From assembly GCA_022614795.1 (NCBI GenBank), contig JAKEHX010000397.1:1-15971 (forward strand): DNA of 15,971 nucleotides, in the 5' to 3' direction. Positions 14,830-15,971 of this stretch are shown here, one piece after another (positions within the stretch are counted from its first letter, which is position 1; each line of letters opens with the position of its first letter). Below the pieces are notes generated by a model that was not told where the DNA came from, ran no database searches, and saw only the letters and a list, made by a program, of their open reading frames with translations. This stretch comes from Planctomycetaceae bacterium. Its GTDB lineage: Bacteria > Planctomycetota > Planctomycetia > Pirellulales > Pirellulaceae. Made by a program: the position numbers and the translations under genes.

Positions 14830-15495
14830 CTACAGCACGCCGTATTTATTGAACGCCGCCGTGGCCGACATGCCGCCGGCGATGGCGTCGCGGACCGTGT
14901 TCTCGGCATTGACCTTTTCCCAGGCGCGGCGGACAACGTCGGCTTCGACCTGTTGCGGCACGATCACGACGCCGTCGATGTCGGCCACTACCAGTTCGCC
15001 CGGCACGATCCGCACGCCGTCAATCTCGACCGGCACGTCGATGTCGATCACCCGGTTGCGGTCCTTGCTGTCGTAGAGGCACGTGCCGCGGGCCCAGATT
15101 GGAAAGCCCATCTTGGTCATCTTGGCCACATCGCGCACCGCTCCATCGACAATCGCTCCCACGCAGCCGCTGCGGCGGGCCGCCGTGCTCAAGAGCTCGC
15201 CCCACAGGCCCGACCGCATCGACCCGCCAGCAGCCGCTATGAGCACGTCGTCCGGCTGGCAGGAATCGACGGCCGCGAGCTCCAGCTCATAGGGCCGCGG
15301 ATCGGGGTGCGCCATGTCGGCCCAGAGCGTGGTTTTCGCGCGGCCGACCAGCACTCCGCCCGTGGTCAACGGCCGCAGGGGGACGCGCGGCGATTGGCGC
15401 GGAAGGCCGACGGCGTCGAGCGCATCGCAGACAACGGCGCTGTAGAATCGCTCTCGCATTTGGGCCAGGGAAATGGGCTTTGGACTGGTGCTCAT
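14830..15495 (-). CDS. RraA-family protein, probable 4-hydroxy-4-methyl-2-oxoglutarate aldolase-like
   Basis: 221 residues. It has the RraA/HMG-aldolase fold signature: GLWGELLSTAARRSGCVGAIVDGAVRD (residues 97-122, broken here as GLWGELL and then IVDGAVRD), with Arg121 and Asp122 as the expected substrate and metal ligands, and D117 before them. The C-terminal strands VRIVPGELVVADIDG and VVIVP also fit. The family contains divalent-metal aldolases that cleave 4-hydroxy-4-methyl-2-oxoglutarate to pyruvate. E. coli RraA, the RNase E regulator, is shorter. At this length and with these residues an enzyme is more likely, though the true substrate could differ. I chose the ATG at 15493-15495; a TTG six bases upstream is possible. 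The gene stands alone, divergent from an FG-GAP gene. Confidence 0.85.
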   Translation of the reverse strand: MSTSPKPISLAQMRERFYSAVVCDALDAVGLPRQSPRVPLRPLTTGGVLVGRAKTTLWADMAHPDPRPYELELAAVDSCQPDDVLIAAAGGSMRSGLWGELLSTAARRSGCVGAIVDGAVRDVAKMTKMGFPIWARGTCLYDSKDRNRVIDIDVPVEIDGVRIVPGELVVADIDGVVIVPQQVEADVVRRAWEKVNAENTVRDAIAGGMSATAAFNKYGVL

Positions 15496-15531
15496 CGGCA
15501 AGGATCCGTTTCGAGTTGTTTGGCGACGGCG

Positions 15532-15630
15532 GCGATTGCAAATTGAACATTAAACATTGCAATTTGCAAATTTGGACGATGCTGAACTCAATTTACAATT
15601 TGCAATGACCAATTCGCAATTTGCAATCGC
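15532..15630. repeat. AT-rich fold-back element with 14-bp inverted ends
   Basis: Perfect 14-bp inverted ends (GCGATTGCAAATTG at 15532-15545, CAATTTGCAATCGC at 15617-15630) enclose 71 bases. The interior repeats the same TTGCAATTTG theme and holds a second, imperfect inverted pair around 15557-15606. AT content is far above that of the surrounding genes. It fills the divergent gap between the RraA-like gene and the FG-GAP gene and may also hold their promoters. No coding capacity or target duplication was recognised. Confidence 0.7.
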
Positions 15631-15657
15631 GCCTGCTGGACATTCACATCAAAAACC

Positions 15658-15971
15658 ATGATCCGCATGTCTTGCTGGCGTCTTGTTGCACCGCTCATCG
15701 CCCTGGCACTCGCGGCTGATGCGTCCGCGCAGGAGCTGTGGCGCCTCAAATACAACCATCCGGGCCTAGTCGTCGATTTGGGCGTCGGCCTTTGGGCCTT
15801 TCCGCTGCCGATGGATTTCGACGGCGACGGCGATTTGGACCTCGTCGTTTCCTGCCCCGACCGGCCCAGCAACGGCACGTACTTCTTCGAGAATCCGGGC
15901 AGCGAATCTGGCAGCAAGATGCCGGTCTTCAGGCCCGGCGTGAGGATCGGGCCGGGACATCAGTTCATCCG
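15658..15971 (+). CDS. Secreted FG-GAP repeat protein (3' end cut by window)
   Basis: Only the first 104 codons are inside the window. The N-terminus is a signal peptide (MIRMSCWRLVAPLIALALA followed by ADASAQ), with cleavage probably after ASA, so the protein is exported and is not a lipoprotein. After about 30 residues there is an FG-GAP calcium loop, DFDGDGDLD, followed by LVVSCPDRPSNGTYFFENPG. This is the typical opening of a VCBS/FG-GAP beta-propeller protein. Nothing more can be said about domains beyond the edge. The ATG at 15658 was chosen; another in-frame ATG lies nine bases later. No good ribosome site is seen. The fold-back repeat ends 27 bases before the start. Confidence 0.8.
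   Translation, partial: MIRMSCWRLVAPLIALALAADASAQELWRLKYNHPGLVVDLGVGLWAFPLPMDFDGDGDLDLVVSCPDRPSNGTYFFENPGSESGSKMPVFRPGVRIGPGHQFI

Noticed and set aside
14830..15495. RraA as a regulator of RNase E
   Set aside because: The protein is about 60 residues longer than E. coli RraA and keeps the aldolase residues, so an enzyme is more likely.

Overview
The window looks like the chromosome of a planctomycete, probably of the Pirellulales type. The evidence is a DUF1559 pseudopilin-like protein, a DUF1080 protein, several FG-GAP/VCBS repeat proteins, an ASPIC/UnbV protein, high GC content, many GTG/TTG starts and few strong Shine-Dalgarno sites. This is inferred from gene families; there is no rRNA or other taxonomic marker. 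No tRNA, rRNA, CRISPR array, transposase or prophage gene was found.

Left arm (1-6716, minus strand) is one probable operon of envelope and surface proteins. In transcription order it holds a DUF1559 prepilin-like protein, a small transthyretin-like lipoprotein, a membrane-anchored TPR protein, an FG-GAP/ASPIC-UnbV lipoprotein with seven calcium-loop repeats, a second anchored TPR protein, and a lipoprotein with a c-type heme motif followed by FG-GAP repeats, cut by the window edge. A good sigma70-type promoter lies at 6889-6917, with a stem-loop at the predicted transcript start. A second stem-loop (5583-5615) separates the first two genes. Five of the six starts appear to be GTG or TTG.

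The middle (7221-12244, plus strand) is a two-gene operon. An SbcD/YhaO-like metallophosphoesterase, whose metal-binding residues are nearly all replaced, is followed by a large YhaN/SbcC-like ATPase. The ATPase has two transmembrane helices in the middle of its coiled coil and a long proline-rich tail with regularly spaced tryptophan motifs. This pair is the most interesting protein system here: it resembles a DNA-repair SMC-nuclease complex but is probably membrane-tethered and not a nuclease.

The right arm (12360-15971) holds ordinary accessory genes: a DinB-fold protein (minus), a secreted DUF1080 protein and a YihX-like HAD hydrolase (plus, operon), a 2Fe-2S ferredoxin (plus), an RraA-like aldolase (minus) and the start of a secreted FG-GAP protein (plus). 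Several of its intergenic gaps carry palindromic repeats. There are two families of REP-like units, both found as inverted pairs that can fold into a three-way junction, and one AT-rich fold-back element. Within both REP families the stem differences are compensated base-pair changes, so the folded structure appears to be under selection.
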